Assembly (NCBI RefSeq): GCF_900220975.1
Contig: NZ_OBQD01000005.1
Location: 139,447 to 203,446 of the forward strand
Source: Rhizobium subbaraonis
Lineage (GTDB): Bacteria > Pseudomonadota > Alphaproteobacteria > Rhizobiales > Rhizobiaceae
Length of the DNA: 64,000 nt
Direction of reading: 5' to 3'
Shown here: positions 1 through 9,073 of the stretch, piece by piece
How positions within the stretch are numbered: position 1 is the first letter of the stretch
Layout of the letters: the number at the start of each line of letters is the position of its first letter
Notes under the pieces: generated by a model
Seen by the model: only the letters and a program-made list of their open reading frames with translations
What the model was told of the DNA's origin: nothing
Databases searched by the model: none
Program-made: the position numbers and the translations under genes

Positions 1-501
1 TGCGGCCCGTCGCTGACGGCCGACGGCCTGATCGAGCTGATCGACGCGCTGAACCCGGCAAACGAAGCGGGCCGGCTGACGCTGATCTGCCGCTTCGGGC
101 ACGACAAGGTTGCAGAAAACCTTCCGCGCCTGATCCGCGCGGTGGAGCGCGAGGGCAAGAAGGTGGTCTGGTCGTGCGATCCGATGCACGGCAACACGAT
201 CACGCTCAACAACTACAAGACCCGTCCGTTCGAGCGGATCCTGTCGGAAGTCGAGAGCTTCTTCCAGATCCACCGGTCGGAGGGCACGCATCCGGGCGGC
301 ATCCATATCGAGATGACCGGCAAGGACGTGACCGAATGCACCGGCGGCGCCCGCGCGCTCTCCGGCGACGACCTGGCGGACCGCTACCACACCCATTGCG
401 ACCCGCGCCTCAACGCCGACCAGGCACTGGAACTCGCGTTCCTGCTGGCCGAGCGTCTGAAGAGCGGGCGCGACGAAAAGCGCCTTGTCGTGAACGGCTG
501 A
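1..501 (+). CDS. aroG: Class II 3-deoxy-7-phosphoheptulonate (DAHP) synthase, C-terminal part
   Basis: This is the last 166 residues of a DAHP synthase, which condenses phosphoenolpyruvate and erythrose 4-phosphate in the first step of the shikimate pathway. The frame is open from the first base of the window, so the gene starts to the left. The visible part carries hallmarks of the plant-like class II family: RFGHDK near the left edge, the [10 protein letters not shown] block, [11 protein letters not shown], and the ECTGGA and [10 protein letters not shown] segments that hold metal and substrate ligands. The C-terminal part looks complete and ends VVNG. A Rho-independent terminator lies 77 bases downstream, so this is the end of its transcript. 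The symbol follows common rhizobial usage; aroF or aroH may be used elsewhere. Confidence 0.93.
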   Translation, partial: CGPSLTADGLIELIDALNPANEAGRLTLICRFGHDKVAENLPRLIRAVEREGKKVVWSCDPMHGNTITLNNYKTRPFERILSEVESFFQIHRSEGTHPGGIHIEMTGKDVTECTGGARALSGDDLADRYHTHCDPRLNADQALELAFLLAERLKSGRDEKRLVVNG

Positions 502-577
502 TCGCGCTTCGTTCACGTTTTGATGCCATTCATCAATGGCATTGAAATGATTGGTGAATTCTCTGAATTTGACAGAG

Positions 578-610
578 CCGGGTCAGCCTCCCAAGCTGGC
601 CCGGTTTTTT
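578..610 (+). terminator. Rho-independent terminator of the DAHP synthase gene
   Basis: A 10-base-pair stem (578-587 with 595-604, one G-T pair) with a 7-base loop is followed directly by six T residues at 605-610. It sits between the DAHP synthase stop and the next plus-strand gene. Confidence 0.85.
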
Positions 611-662
611 ATTGCGCATTGGCGGCGACGACGAGCGCGTTCAGGGGAAAGCGGGAAGGGCG

Positions 663-1061
663 ATGAGCGACATACACACCGGACACTGTCTGTGCGGGGC
701 TGTTCGTTTTCGGACAACGGGCCCGCTTCGCGACGTCGTCGCATGCCACTGCAGCCAGTGCCGGCGCCAGACCGGTCACTTCTACGCCGCGACGAACGTC
801 GGCAATGCCAATCTCGAAATCGAAGGCGGCGACAATGTCGGCTGGTACCGCGCGAGCGATGCGGCCGGCCGAGGCTTCTGCCGGACCTGCGGCTCGGCGC
901 TGTTCTGGAAAGCCGACGACGCGGACTATACCTCGATCATGGCCGGTGCCTTCGAGGGTCCGACGGGACTGAAGATCGCCTGCCACATCTACTGCGCCGA
1001 CAAAGGTGACTATTACGAGCTCGACGACGGCGTCCCGCGATATCCGCAGAACTACCGGTAG
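663..1061 (+). CDS. GFA/CENP-V family zinc protein
   Basis: This is a 132-residue protein of the glutathione-dependent formaldehyde-activating (GFA, Mss4-like) fold. The zinc-binding cysteine pattern is clear: HCLCGAVRF near the N-terminus, then ACHCSQCRRQTG, then FCRTCGSALFW in the C-terminal half. The family includes Gfa enzymes that bind S-hydroxymethylglutathione, but most members of this length have no proven substrate, so only the family can be named. The open frame extends to 612, but the ATG at 663 is preferred because a purine-rich ribosome-binding site (gggaaggg) lies just ahead of it and the conserved domain begins directly after. It is a single gene between a terminator and a convergent sthA. 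Confidence 0.85.
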   Translation: MSDIHTGHCLCGAVRFRTTGPLRDVVACHCSQCRRQTGHFYAATNVGNANLEIEGGDNVGWYRASDAAGRGFCRTCGSALFWKADDADYTSIMAGAFEGPTGLKIACHIYCADKGDYYELDDGVPRYPQNYR

Positions 1062-1136
1062 GGGCCCGCGGCAACCGGGCGCGCCGCCGGCGCCTCGGCC
1101 CCGGGCCTGGTCAAGCCGTGCTCTTGCTGCACGGGG

Positions 1137-2549
1137 TTACTTGGCCGCTGCCGCCTTGATCTCGCCCATGCGGTTCCAGGCATCGAGGCCGGCGATCTTG
1201 TAGGCCTCGGCAAGGGTCGGGTAGTTGAAGGTGTTTTCGACGAAGTACTCGACGGTGCCCTTCAGGTTCAGGACGGCCTGGCCGATATGGACCAGTTCGG
1301 TCGCGCCTTCGCCGACGATGTGAACACCCAGCAGGCGGCGCGTCTTCAACGAGAAGATCAGTTTCAGCAGGCCGGAATCGAGCCCCATGATGTGACCGCG
1401 CGAGGTCTCCCGGAAGCGGGCGATGCCGCATTCGTAGGGAATGCCGCGCTCTTTGACTTCCTCCTCGGTCAATCCGCAGGTCGAGATTTCCGGCACGGCG
1501 TAGATGCCGTAGGGGAAATACTTCTGCGGCTCCTTTGCCATTGCCCCGACGGCGACGCGAGCAGCGATTCGCCCCTGTTCCATCGATGTGGAGGCAAGGC
1601 TCGGGAAGCCGACGACGTCGCCGGCGGCATAGATGTTCGGCACTGCCGTCTGGAAGGTTTCCAGATTGACCTTGAGCCGTCCGCGGTCGTCCGCCTCGAG
1701 TCCCGCGGCGGCAAGGTTCAGCGTATCGGTCGCGCCCATGCGGCCGGCAGCATAGAGCACCATGTCGGTGACGACGACGCGGCCGTTGTCGAGGGTGATG
1801 GAGCATTTTCCGCTGTCGAGCTTCTCGATCTTCTCCGCCTTGGTGCCGAGCAGAAGCTTCATGTTGCGGTCGCGCAACTGATAGGTGAAGTCTTCGACGA
1901 TTTCGCGATCGATGAAATCGAGGATCGTCGACTTGGGATCGATCACGGTGACCTGCGCGTCAAGCGCGCTGAAGATCGTCGCATACTCGATGCCGATGAC
2001 GCCCGCGCCGATGACCGCCAGCGAACGCGGCAGCTCTTCGATCTCCAGCAGTTCGTCGCTGTCCAGGATCGCTTTGCCGTCGAAGGGAATGCTGGCGGGG
2101 CGATAAGGCTTCGTGCCGACCGCAAGCATGATGCTCTTGCCGTTGACATGAAGGATTTCGCCGTCGTCCTTGACGACTTCCAGCGTGTCAGGCGCCAGAA
2201 AGCTCGCCTTGCCGCGAATGAGCTGGACCCGGTTGCGGGCGAACTGATGCTCGAGCACCTCGACCTCGTGGTCCAGCGTGATGAGGAGGCGGCGGCGCAG
2301 GTCCTCCGCACTGATCTCCTCCTTGACGCGGTAGGCACGGCCGTAGAAGCCGCGCTCGCGCCACCCCGTCAGGTTCAGCGCCGTCTCGCGCAGCGTCTTG
2401 GACGGGATCGTGCCGGTGTGGACGGAGACGCCGCCGACGCGCTTGCCCTGTTCGATGACGAGAACCTTGTGGCCGAGCTTGGCCGCCTGGATCGCGCCCC
2501 TGCGTCCTGCGGGGCCGCTGCCGACGACGACGAGATCAAACTGTTGCAT
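1137..2549 (-). CDS. sthA: Soluble pyridine nucleotide transhydrogenase
   Basis: This is a 470-residue flavoprotein of the disulfide-reductase superfamily. It matches SthA (UdhA), which equilibrates NADH and NADPH in the cytoplasm. Visible features are the FAD-binding VVVGSGPAG at residues 7-15, a GGVSVHTGTIPSKT segment that lacks the redox-active CxxxxC of lipoamide dehydrogenases, as expected for SthA, the NAD-binding GAGVIGIEYA, the second FAD motif YAAGDVVGFPSLAS, and the dimerisation domain ending TFNYPTLAEAYKIA. The frame stays open to 2594, but translation from there adds 15 unrelated residues before the FAD motif, so the ATG at 2549 is chosen. The ribosome-binding site is weak. It is transcribed alone, converging on the GFA gene. 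Confidence 0.93.
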   Translation of the reverse strand: MQQFDLVVVGSGPAGRRGAIQAAKLGHKVLVIEQGKRVGGVSVHTGTIPSKTLRETALNLTGWRERGFYGRAYRVKEEISAEDLRRRLLITLDHEVEVLEHQFARNRVQLIRGKASFLAPDTLEVVKDDGEILHVNGKSIMLAVGTKPYRPASIPFDGKAILDSDELLEIEELPRSLAVIGAGVIGIEYATIFSALDAQVTVIDPKSTILDFIDREIVEDFTYQLRDRNMKLLLGTKAEKIEKLDSGKCSITLDNGRVVVTDMVLYAAGRMGATDTLNLAAAGLEADDRGRLKVNLETFQTAVPNIYAAGDVVGFPSLASTSMEQGRIAARVAVGAMAKEPQKYFPYGIYAVPEISTCGLTEEEVKERGIPYECGIARFRETSRGHIMGLDSGLLKLIFSLKTRRLLGVHIVGEGATELVHIGQAVLNLKGTVEYFVENTFNYPTLAEAYKIAGLDAWNRMGEIKAAAAK

Positions 2550-2705
2550 GAGCAATTCCGAAAGCTGGAAAGAATCTATGTTGCGGTGCCGCAATATCTA
2601 TACCGTCAATGTGATGGCTTAACAAAGCCTTCGCAAAGCGATCCCGGCACCGATAATTTTTGCGGTTCGACAAGTTACGGTTCTGCAAACGCAGGTGCGG
2701 GCGGG

Positions 2706-3557
2706 TCAGATCAGGCGCAACCCCTTCAGGCTGGCATGGCCTTCGCGGCCGATGATGATGTGGTCGTGCACGGTGATGCCAAGCGGGCGTGCCGTGTCGA
2801 TGATCGTCTTGGTCATCTCGATGTCGGCGCGCGAAGGCGTTGGATCGCCGGAGGGATGGTTGTGTACGAGGATGATGGCGGTGGCCGACAGCTCCAGCGC
2901 CCGCTTTACCACCTCGCGCGGATAGACGGGGGTGTGGTCGACGGTGCCGCGCCCCTGGATTTCGTCGGCGATCAGAACGTTGCGCTTGTCGAGGAACAGC
3001 AGGCGAAACTGTTCCCGGTTCTCGTGCGCCATGGCGGCGTGGCAATAGCTGATGACCGACGACCAGGAACCCAGCACCTGCTTGTTGCGCAGTTCGCTCT
3101 TCAGCATGCGCTGCGATACCGTGGCAATCAGCTTCAGGTCGAGTGCGACCGCTTCGCCGATGCCCTTGACCTCCTGCAGGAGGGCGGGCGGCGCGCCGAG
3201 CACGCCCGAAAGCGTGCCGAAGCGCTCGAGCAGGGCTTTGGCGATCGGCTTCGTGTCGCGCCTCGGAATCAGGCGGAACAGAAGCAACTCCAGAAGCTCG
3301 TAGTCGGCAAGTGCCGTCTCGCCATGTTCGCGGAAGCGGTTGCGCAGGCGCTCGCGATGACCGTGATAATGCGCCTCGGCGGCTTCCTTCGGCGCGGGTG
3401 TCTGTGCGCCGACGATCGTCTCGCGTCGCGGCGAGCGTTCGGCGAAATGGCCACGTTCGTCGCCGTCGTTGAAAAGGGAACCGTCATATCCTGAAGACGT
3501 CTGCAACGGCTCTTCCGCCGCATTCTCTTCGCCAATGGATACGGGGTTCTTGCCCAT
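2706..3557 (-). CDS. radC: RadC family JAB/MPN-domain protein
   Basis: This 283-residue protein has a helix-hairpin-helix-like region (about residues 105-140, including [12 protein letters not shown]) followed by an MPN/JAB metalloprotease-like domain. The JAMM signature is intact: His232-x-His234-P-S-G and Asp245 within [15 protein letters not shown]. RadC was named as a DNA repair protein, but its biochemical role remains unsettled. Residues 1-65 are a poorly conserved, probably disordered extension. The start is 6 bases after the map stop, which makes it the last gene of an sfsA-map-radC transcript, an order common in rhizobia. Confidence 0.92.
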   Translation of the reverse strand: MGKNPVSIGEENAAEEPLQTSSGYDGSLFNDGDERGHFAERSPRRETIVGAQTPAPKEAAEAHYHGHRERLRNRFREHGETALADYELLELLLFRLIPRRDTKPIAKALLERFGTLSGVLGAPPALLQEVKGIGEAVALDLKLIATVSQRMLKSELRNKQVLGSWSSVISYCHAAMAHENREQFRLLFLDKRNVLIADEIQGRGTVDHTPVYPREVVKRALELSATAIILVHNHPSGDPTPSRADIEMTKTIIDTARPLGITVHDHIIIGREGHASLKGLRLI

Positions 3558-3563
3558 GAGGTC

Positions 3564-4391
3564 CTATCCGGGAAGGCCGGGCCGGTCGAGACCGGCGGGC
3601 GAAAGGGTGAAGACTTCGCAGCCATCCGCCGTGACGCCGACGGCATGCTCGTACTGGGCCGAAAGCGAACGGTCGCGCGTGACGGCCGTCCAGCCGTCCG
3701 AAAGAACCTTCACATGCGGGCGGCCGAGATTGATCATCGGCTCGATGGTGAAGATCATGCCCTCCTTCAGCTCCGGCCCCTCGTTGGCGCTGCCGTAGTG
3801 CAGGATGTTCGGCGCGTCGTGGAACAGCTTGCCGACGCCGTGGCCGCAGAAGTCGCGAACGACGGAGCAGCGCTCGGATTCGGCGTAGCGCTGGATGGCC
3901 TCACCGATGGCGCCCGTGCGCACGCCGGGCCGGACGGCGGCGATGCCGCGCAGCAGGCACTCGTAGGTGACTTCGAGCAACCGCTCCGCCGAGCGCTTGA
4001 TCTGGCCGACGGGATACATGCGGCTGGAATCGCCGTGCCAGCCGTCGAGGACATAGGTGACGTCGATGTTGACCACGTCGCCCTCGCGCAACGGCTTGTC
4101 GTTCGGAATGCCGTGGCAGACCACGTGATTGATCGAGGTGCAGGAGGACTTGGTGTAGCCGCGATAGTTAAGCGTGGCGGGAAGCGCGCCGTGATCCATG
4201 CCGAATTCGAAGACGAAGCGGTCGAGCGTGTCGGTGGAGGTTCCGGGCTTGACCAGCGGGTAGATCTCGTCGAGCGCGCGCGCCGTCAGCTGGCAGGCCT
4301 TGCGCATGCCTTCGAACGCCTCGCTGCCGTAGAGGCGGATCACGCCCGTATTCTTCATCGGCGCGGAAAAGGCTTCGATATAGGTAACCAT
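3564..4391 (-). CDS. map: Type I methionine aminopeptidase
   Basis: This 275-residue enzyme removes the initiator methionine from nascent proteins. The pita-bread fold metal ligands are all present: Asp110 (VVNIDVTY), Asp121 (WHGDSSRMY), His184 (GHGVGKLFHD), Glu217 (FTIEPMI) and Glu248 (AQYEHAV); His93 (VVCHGIP) matches the substrate-binding His. Length is slightly above the usual 250-265. It lies 29 bases after sfsA and 6 bases before radC, consistent with one transcript. Confidence 0.95.
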   Translation of the reverse strand: MVTYIEAFSAPMKNTGVIRLYGSEAFEGMRKACQLTARALDEIYPLVKPGTSTDTLDRFVFEFGMDHGALPATLNYRGYTKSSCTSINHVVCHGIPNDKPLREGDVVNIDVTYVLDGWHGDSSRMYPVGQIKRSAERLLEVTYECLLRGIAAVRPGVRTGAIGEAIQRYAESERCSVVRDFCGHGVGKLFHDAPNILHYGSANEGPELKEGMIFTIEPMINLGRPHVKVLSDGWTAVTRDRSLSAQYEHAVGVTADGCEVFTLSPAGLDRPGLPG

Positions 4392-4420
4392 CGTCGGTCT
4401 TTCGGTTGTTTTTCAATTTT

Positions 4421-5137
4421 TCATAAAACAGCGAGGGCGGCTTCGTCCATGGCGATCAGCGCATCGGGACGAATTTCGCGCGCGGAAACGGAGCATTTTA
4501 CCGCATAGGCTTCGACGCCGCGCGCCATGGCCCTCTTGAAGGCGGCCGCATAGATGGGGTCGAGGTCGTCGCAGATGCGGAAGCGTTCGCAGTCGCCGCG
4601 CTGGATGAGGTAGAGCATGATCGCGCGATGGCCGCTTTCGACGACGTCGCCCAGCTCCTCCAGATGCTTGGCGCCGCGCGCAGTCGCCGTGTCGGGAAAC
4701 TCGGCCACGCCGGCCTTGCGGCGAAAATGCACGTTCTTCACCTCGACATACGCCATGGGCCGGCCGGGTGCGGAGAGAAGCAGGTCGATGCGCGAATTGC
4801 GGCCGTACTTCCGCTCCCGCTGCAGGGTCGGATAGTGGGCGAGGTCGCTGACAAGCCCGGCACGAATGGCCTCCTCCGCCAGTCGGTTCGGCAGCGCCGT
4901 ATTGATGCCGACGACCGTATCGTCCGCCTCGATCAGTTCGAAGCGATGGCGATATTTGCGCACGCCGTCGTGCTCGGAAAGCCAGATGCGAGAACCGGGT
5001 GCCGTAAGTCCCCGCATCGAACCGGTGTTGGGGCACGAGCCGGTGATCGCCGTGCCGTCATCGAGGATGGCGTCGAACAGGAAGCGCTTGTAGCGCTGCA
5101 CGAGCGTGGCGGGAATGAGTGGCGGATCGAAGAGCAT
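4421..5137 (-). CDS. sfsA: SfsA family protein (sugar fermentation stimulation protein homolog)
   Basis: This 238-residue protein matches SfsA over its whole length. The N-terminal OB-fold region ([27 protein letters not shown]) is followed by a nuclease-like domain with [13 protein letters not shown] and [10 protein letters not shown], the E-x-K arrangement seen in PD-(D/E)XK enzymes. In E. coli SfsA was identified as a DNA-binding protein that affects maltose metabolism; the enzymatic role is not established. It appears to be the first gene of the sfsA-map-radC group. Its short leader contains a G-rich tandem repeat, listed separately. Confidence 0.92.
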   Translation of the reverse strand: MLFDPPLIPATLVQRYKRFLFDAILDDGTAITGSCPNTGSMRGLTAPGSRIWLSEHDGVRKYRHRFELIEADDTVVGINTALPNRLAEEAIRAGLVSDLAHYPTLQRERKYGRNSRIDLLLSAPGRPMAYVEVKNVHFRRKAGVAEFPDTATARGAKHLEELGDVVESGHRAIMLYLIQRGDCERFRICDDLDPIYAAAFKRAMARGVEAYAVKCSVSAREIRPDALIAMDEAALAVL

Positions 5138-5156
5138 GGGATGGTAACGGATCTCT

Positions 5157-5185
5157 GGGGCGAAGAGGGGGGGGGCGAAGAGGGG
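5157..5185. repeat. G-rich tandem repeat in the sfsA leader
   Basis: The 14-base unit GGGGCGAAGAGGGG occurs at 5157-5170 and again at 5172-5185 with a single G between. It lies 20-48 bases upstream of the sfsA start (C-rich on the coding strand) in the sfsA-phaC interval 5138-5256, which holds no gene. Confidence 0.75.
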
Positions 5186-5256
5186 CAGGCACGTGCGGCC
5201 GGCTGCCTCACGCCCATATAGGTGGGGAGATGTCCGGTTTCACGTTGTCCGTGCGG

Positions 5257-7104
5257 TCAAGCCCGGACGCGGACGTAGGACCCAGGCGCTTCCTCGATCG
5301 AGTTGAGCGAGCCACCGGGCTTTCTTGCCGGAACCTTGCGGCCGTCCAGCGCCTCGATCCAGGCGCGCCAATGCGGCCACCACGAGCCAGGCGTTTCCTT
5401 CGTCTTCTTCAGCCAGTCCTCGAACTCTCCGGTCGGCGGCCCGCCGGTCCAGAACTGGTACTTCATCCTGTCGGGCGGATTGACGACTCCGGCGATATGG
5501 CCGGAGCCCGAGAGCACATAGGTGACCTCGCCGCCAAACGCGCTGCTGCCGGCAAAGACTGACTTGGCGGGCGCGATGTGGTCTTCCCGGGTCGCGAGAT
5601 TGTAGATCGGGATCGTCACGTCCTTCAGCGAAAGCTTCTTGCCCGCCAGCACCATTTCCCCGCGGCTGAGGCTGTTCTTCAGGTAGCAGTTGCGCAGATA
5701 GAAGGAATGGTTCGCCGCCGGCATGCGCGTCGAATCGGAATTCCAGTACAGCAGGTCGAAGGGCAGGGGGTCCTGGCCCTTCAGATAGCTGTTGACAAAA
5801 TAGGGCCAGATCAGCTCGGACGCCCGCAGCATGTTGAACGCCGTCGCCATCTTCGAACCTTCGAGATAGCCGACCGCCGCCATACCCTGTTCGAGCGCTG
5901 CGATCTGGTCTTCGTCCGCAAACACCTTCAAATCGCCGGCGAACGTGAAATCCACCTGCGTCGTAAAAAGCGTGGCGGAGCGGATACGTCTGTCGCCTTC
6001 CTGTGCGTGCAAGGCCAGCGTCGCTGCAAGCAGGGTGCCGCCGACGCAATAGCCGACCGCGTTGACCTCTTCCTCGCCGCAGGCCTGCTTGATCGTATCG
6101 AGCGCGAAATCGATCCCTTCGCGGGCATAGGCCTCCCAATCCTTGCCGGCATGGCGTTCGTCCGGATTGACCCAGGAGATCACGAACACGGTCAGCCCTT
6201 GGTCGACCGCCCATTTGATGAAGGACTTCTGCGGGTTAAGGTCCAGGACGTAGAACTTGTTGATCCATGGCGGGCAGATCAGAAGGGGGCGCTTGAGCAC
6301 TTCTTCCGTTGCCGGCTCGTACTGGATGATCTGGCAGATGTCGCTCTGGGCAATGACCTTGCCCGGCGTGATCGCCAGGTTCTCGCCGATCGCGAACTTG
6401 CTGGTGTCGGTCTGGCGCAGTTTCAGGTCGCCGCGGCCGGCGGCGATGTCCTCGGCCAGCATGCGCATGCCGCGCACGAGGTTCTCGCCGTTGCTGGCAA
6501 CCGTCTCGCGATAGAGCTGCGGATTGGTGGTCACGAAGTTGGTGGGCGAAATGGCGCTGGTGATCTGGCGCACATAGAACGCCGCCTTGTGGCGGGTGTG
6601 CTCGTCCAGCCCCTCCGCATCGCTCACCATCCTCTCGGCCCAGTCCGACGTCACGAAATAGGCCTGTCGCAGAAAGTGGAAGAAGGGATTTCTGATCCAG
6701 TCCTCGTCGGCGAAGCGCTTGTCGCTTGCAGCTCTGTTGTCTTCGGGGGCTTCGATGTCCTCGCCGGCGAGCTTCTGCAGCGTGCGCGACCAGATGCCGA
6801 AGTAGCTCCCGAGCAGGTGCGTCTGCGCCTCCAGCGTGCGGCGTGGATCGGAAAGCCAGTATTCGGAGACTTTCGACAGGGTCTTGACCATGTCGACCAT
6901 GGGGTCGGCGAGCGTATCGACCTTCTCGCCGCGTTCGCGCGGCGCCAGCCAGGCAGACGCAGCCTTGCCCAGCTGTTCGACGGTGCGGGCGAAATTGACA
7001 GCGAGCGCCTCGGGATTCTTGACCACGTAGGGCTCGATCGTCTTGGGGTCGAAACCGCCAAAGCCGGTGGTCTCGCGTGTGTCGCCGTTCTTGTCCTGGC
7101 TCAC
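5257..7104 (-). CDS. phaC: Class I poly(3-hydroxyalkanoate) synthase
   Basis: PhaC polymerises 3-hydroxyacyl-CoA into polyhydroxyalkanoate storage granules. This 615-residue form has the class I length. The lipase-like box GYCVGG places the nucleophile at Cys353; downstream are the ADEDQIAAL segment with the expected catalytic Asp and LSGSGHIAGVVNPP with the catalytic His. The frame is open to 7194, but the GTG at 7104 is chosen because a strong Shine-Dalgarno (GGAGGAAACGGG) sits directly before it, while the upstream extension has none. No phaA, phaB or phaR gene is nearby; the granule-associated phasin in this window is 40 kb away. It diverges from the lipoprotein at 7269. Confidence 0.95.
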   Translation of the reverse strand: MSQDKNGDTRETTGFGGFDPKTIEPYVVKNPEALAVNFARTVEQLGKAASAWLAPRERGEKVDTLADPMVDMVKTLSKVSEYWLSDPRRTLEAQTHLLGSYFGIWSRTLQKLAGEDIEAPEDNRAASDKRFADEDWIRNPFFHFLRQAYFVTSDWAERMVSDAEGLDEHTRHKAAFYVRQITSAISPTNFVTTNPQLYRETVASNGENLVRGMRMLAEDIAAGRGDLKLRQTDTSKFAIGENLAITPGKVIAQSDICQIIQYEPATEEVLKRPLLICPPWINKFYVLDLNPQKSFIKWAVDQGLTVFVISWVNPDERHAGKDWEAYAREGIDFALDTIKQACGEEEVNAVGYCVGGTLLAATLALHAQEGDRRIRSATLFTTQVDFTFAGDLKVFADEDQIAALEQGMAAVGYLEGSKMATAFNMLRASELIWPYFVNSYLKGQDPLPFDLLYWNSDSTRMPAANHSFYLRNCYLKNSLSRGEMVLAGKKLSLKDVTIPIYNLATREDHIAPAKSVFAGSSAFGGEVTYVLSGSGHIAGVVNPPDRMKYQFWTGGPPTGEFEDWLKKTKETPGSWWPHWRAWIEALDGRKVPARKPGGSLNSIEEAPGSYVRVRA

Positions 7105-7268
7105 CCCGTTTCCTCCGGATTTTGTTGTTAGTTCCGTTTTTACATCCTGCCGGAAAAAGATTACAAGGGCCATAAAGCTTTTTGTCGGCCGCACTTTTTG
7201 GGTGGCCGTCCGGGCGGCAATGAGGCCGCACCGGAGAGGGATGGTTTGCTGCGCGGGGCAGGACGGGA

Positions 7269-7613
7269 ATGGCGTTTGAATTCGGAAAACTGGCTGCTGC
7301 GATCCTCATTGGCGGTCTGAGCGGCACCATCATCTCCGGATGCACGTCCGCGAGCTCGCCGTCGCAGACCGCAGTGGTCAATCCCGGTGCCGACCGCTCG
7401 CCGACGTATCCCGATATCACCGCTCCCGTGCATGCTGCGACCCAGCAGATGAGCAACGAGGAAGCCCAGAAGATCAGCGCACGCGTCAGCGCTCTGGCAG
7501 CGCAGCGCCGGGCCGGAACGATCTCGGACGCGGAGTATCGTCGCGTGCTGCTCGAGATGGATGCGCTTGCGACGAATCACGGCGCCGAGACGCTGAAAGA
7601 AATCCAGAATTAG
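7269..7613 (+). CDS. Small lipoprotein of unknown function with a SHOCT-like C-terminus
   Basis: This is a 114-residue protein with a lipoprotein signal: a hydrophobic segment (LAAAILIGGLSGTIIS) ending at a lipobox-like ISGC, so Cys25 is the probable lipidated residue. The middle is low in structure (Ser/Pro/Thr rich). Near the C-terminus the stretch RRAGTISDAEYRRVLLEM resembles the SHOCT motif found at the ends of many bacterial proteins. No enzymatic domain is visible. It diverges from phaC, with which it shares a short promoter region (7105-7268), and it precedes the aminotransferase gene by 179 bases. Confidence 0.75.
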   Translation: MAFEFGKLAAAILIGGLSGTIISGCTSASSPSQTAVVNPGADRSPTYPDITAPVHAATQQMSNEEAQKISARVSALAAQRRAGTISDAEYRRVLLEMDALATNHGAETLKEIQN

Positions 7614-7792
7614 CGCTTGCCTTTGCCTCCGATTGGACGCATTGGCTTGAATGGTCCCAAGGACTGGTTCGGAGGCGCGAAGTGTCATCAAATCGGACAT
7701 ATTCGCCCCTATCCGAACTGTAAGGAATCGCGCGAAAGGGCGCAGCGTCCGATCGATGGACGACTGTTGCGTCGCGCCAAACGAGGTCGAAG

Positions 7793-9010
7793 ATGGAAGA
7801 GTTTCACAAGGTCCGGCGACTGCCGCCGTATGTTTTCGAACAGGTCAACCGTTTGAAAGCAAGCGCGCGAGCGGGCGGCGCCGACATCATCGACCTCGGC
7901 ATGGGCAATCCCGACCTTCCGACGCCGAAGGCGATCGTCGACAAGCTCTGCGAGGTCGTTCAGGACCCGCGCACCCACCGCTATTCCGCCTCGAAGGGCA
8001 TTCCCGGCCTGCGCCGCGCGCAAGCGTCCTACTATGCGCGCCGCTTCGGCGTGAAGCTCAATCCCGACACCCAGGTCGTGGCGACCTTGGGTTCCAAGGA
8101 AGGCTTCGCCAACATGGCGCAGGCGATCACCGCTCCCGGCGACGTCATCCTCTGCCCGAATCCGACCTATCCGATCCACGCCTTCGGCTTTCTGATGGCG
8201 GGCGGCGTGATCCGTTCCCTCTCGGTCGAACCCGATGAGAGTTTCTTCGGGCCGCTCGAGCGTGCCGTGCGCCACTCTATCCCCAAGCCGCTGGCGCTGA
8301 TCCTGAACTACCCGTCGAACCCGACCGCGCATGTGGCGACACTCGATTTCTACAAGGACGTGGTCGCCTTTGCGAAGAAGCACGACATCATCGTCCTTTC
8401 GGATCTCGCCTATTCCGAGATCTACTTCGACGACGCGCCGCCGCCGTCCGTGCTGCAGGTTCCGGGCGCAATCGACATCACCGTCGAGTTCACCTCCATG
8501 TCCAAGACCTTCTCCATGCCCGGCTGGCGCATGGGCTTTGCCGTCGGCAACGAGCGCCTTATCGCGGCACTGACCCGCGTGAAATCCTATCTCGACTACG
8601 GCGCGTTCACGCCGATTCAGGTTGCGGCCACGCATGCGCTCAACGGCGACGGCTCGGACATTGCCGAGGTGCGCAACATCTACAAGCGTCGCCGCGACGT
8701 GATGGTCGACACCTTCGGCAAGGCCGGATTCGAGGTGCCGCCGCCGGCGGCGACCATGTTCGCATGGGCCAAGATCCCCGAAAAGTTCCGCCATCTCGGC
8801 AGCCTCGAATTCTCCAAGCTCTTGGTCGAGAAGGCCGACGTGGCCGTGGCGCCGGGCATCGGCTTCGGCGAGCAGGGCGATGACTATGTCCGCCTGGCGC
8901 TGGTGGAGAACGAACACCGCATCCGCCAGGCGGCGCGCAACATCAAGCGCTTCCTGTCGTCGGCGGACGAGACGATGCATAACGTTATCTCGCTCAACGC
9001 GCACCGCTGA
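7793..9010 (+). CDS. Class I/II PLP-dependent aminotransferase (AlaC or LL-DAP aminotransferase-like)
   Basis: This 405-residue fold-type I aminotransferase has the full motif set: SKGIPGLRRA for substrate contact, NYPSNP at 172-177 with the PLP-binding Asn, DLAYSEIYF with Asp204 and Tyr207, and SMSKTFSMPGWRMGF with the Schiff-base lysine at Lys238. Homologs are annotated either as LL-diaminopimelate aminotransferase or as glutamate-pyruvate (alanine) aminotransferase; sequence alone does not decide the substrate. It lies 63 bases ahead of homoserine dehydrogenase on the same strand, so a link to aspartate-family amino acid metabolism is plausible. Confidence 0.88.
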   Translation: MEEFHKVRRLPPYVFEQVNRLKASARAGGADIIDLGMGNPDLPTPKAIVDKLCEVVQDPRTHRYSASKGIPGLRRAQASYYARRFGVKLNPDTQVVATLGSKEGFANMAQAITAPGDVILCPNPTYPIHAFGFLMAGGVIRSLSVEPDESFFGPLERAVRHSIPKPLALILNYPSNPTAHVATLDFYKDVVAFAKKHDIIVLSDLAYSEIYFDDAPPPSVLQVPGAIDITVEFTSMSKTFSMPGWRMGFAVGNERLIAALTRVKSYLDYGAFTPIQVAATHALNGDGSDIAEVRNIYKRRRDVMVDTFGKAGFEVPPPAATMFAWAKIPEKFRHLGSLEFSKLLVEKADVAVAPGIGFGEQGDDYVRLALVENEHRIRQAARNIKRFLSSADETMHNVISLNAHR

Positions 9011-9073
9011 CCCTTCTTCGCCCGCCGGTGTTCTGCCGGTGGGCACAAACTTACATCGATAGGACTTTTCATC

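Noticed and set aside
1287-3494. A 735-codon open frame on the plus strand
   Set aside because: It is antisense to sthA and radC, both of which have complete family motifs; the translation is Arg/Asp/Ala-rich shadow sequence.
5578-7131. A 517-codon open frame on the plus strand
   Set aside because: Antisense to phaC, with no ribosome-binding site or known domain.
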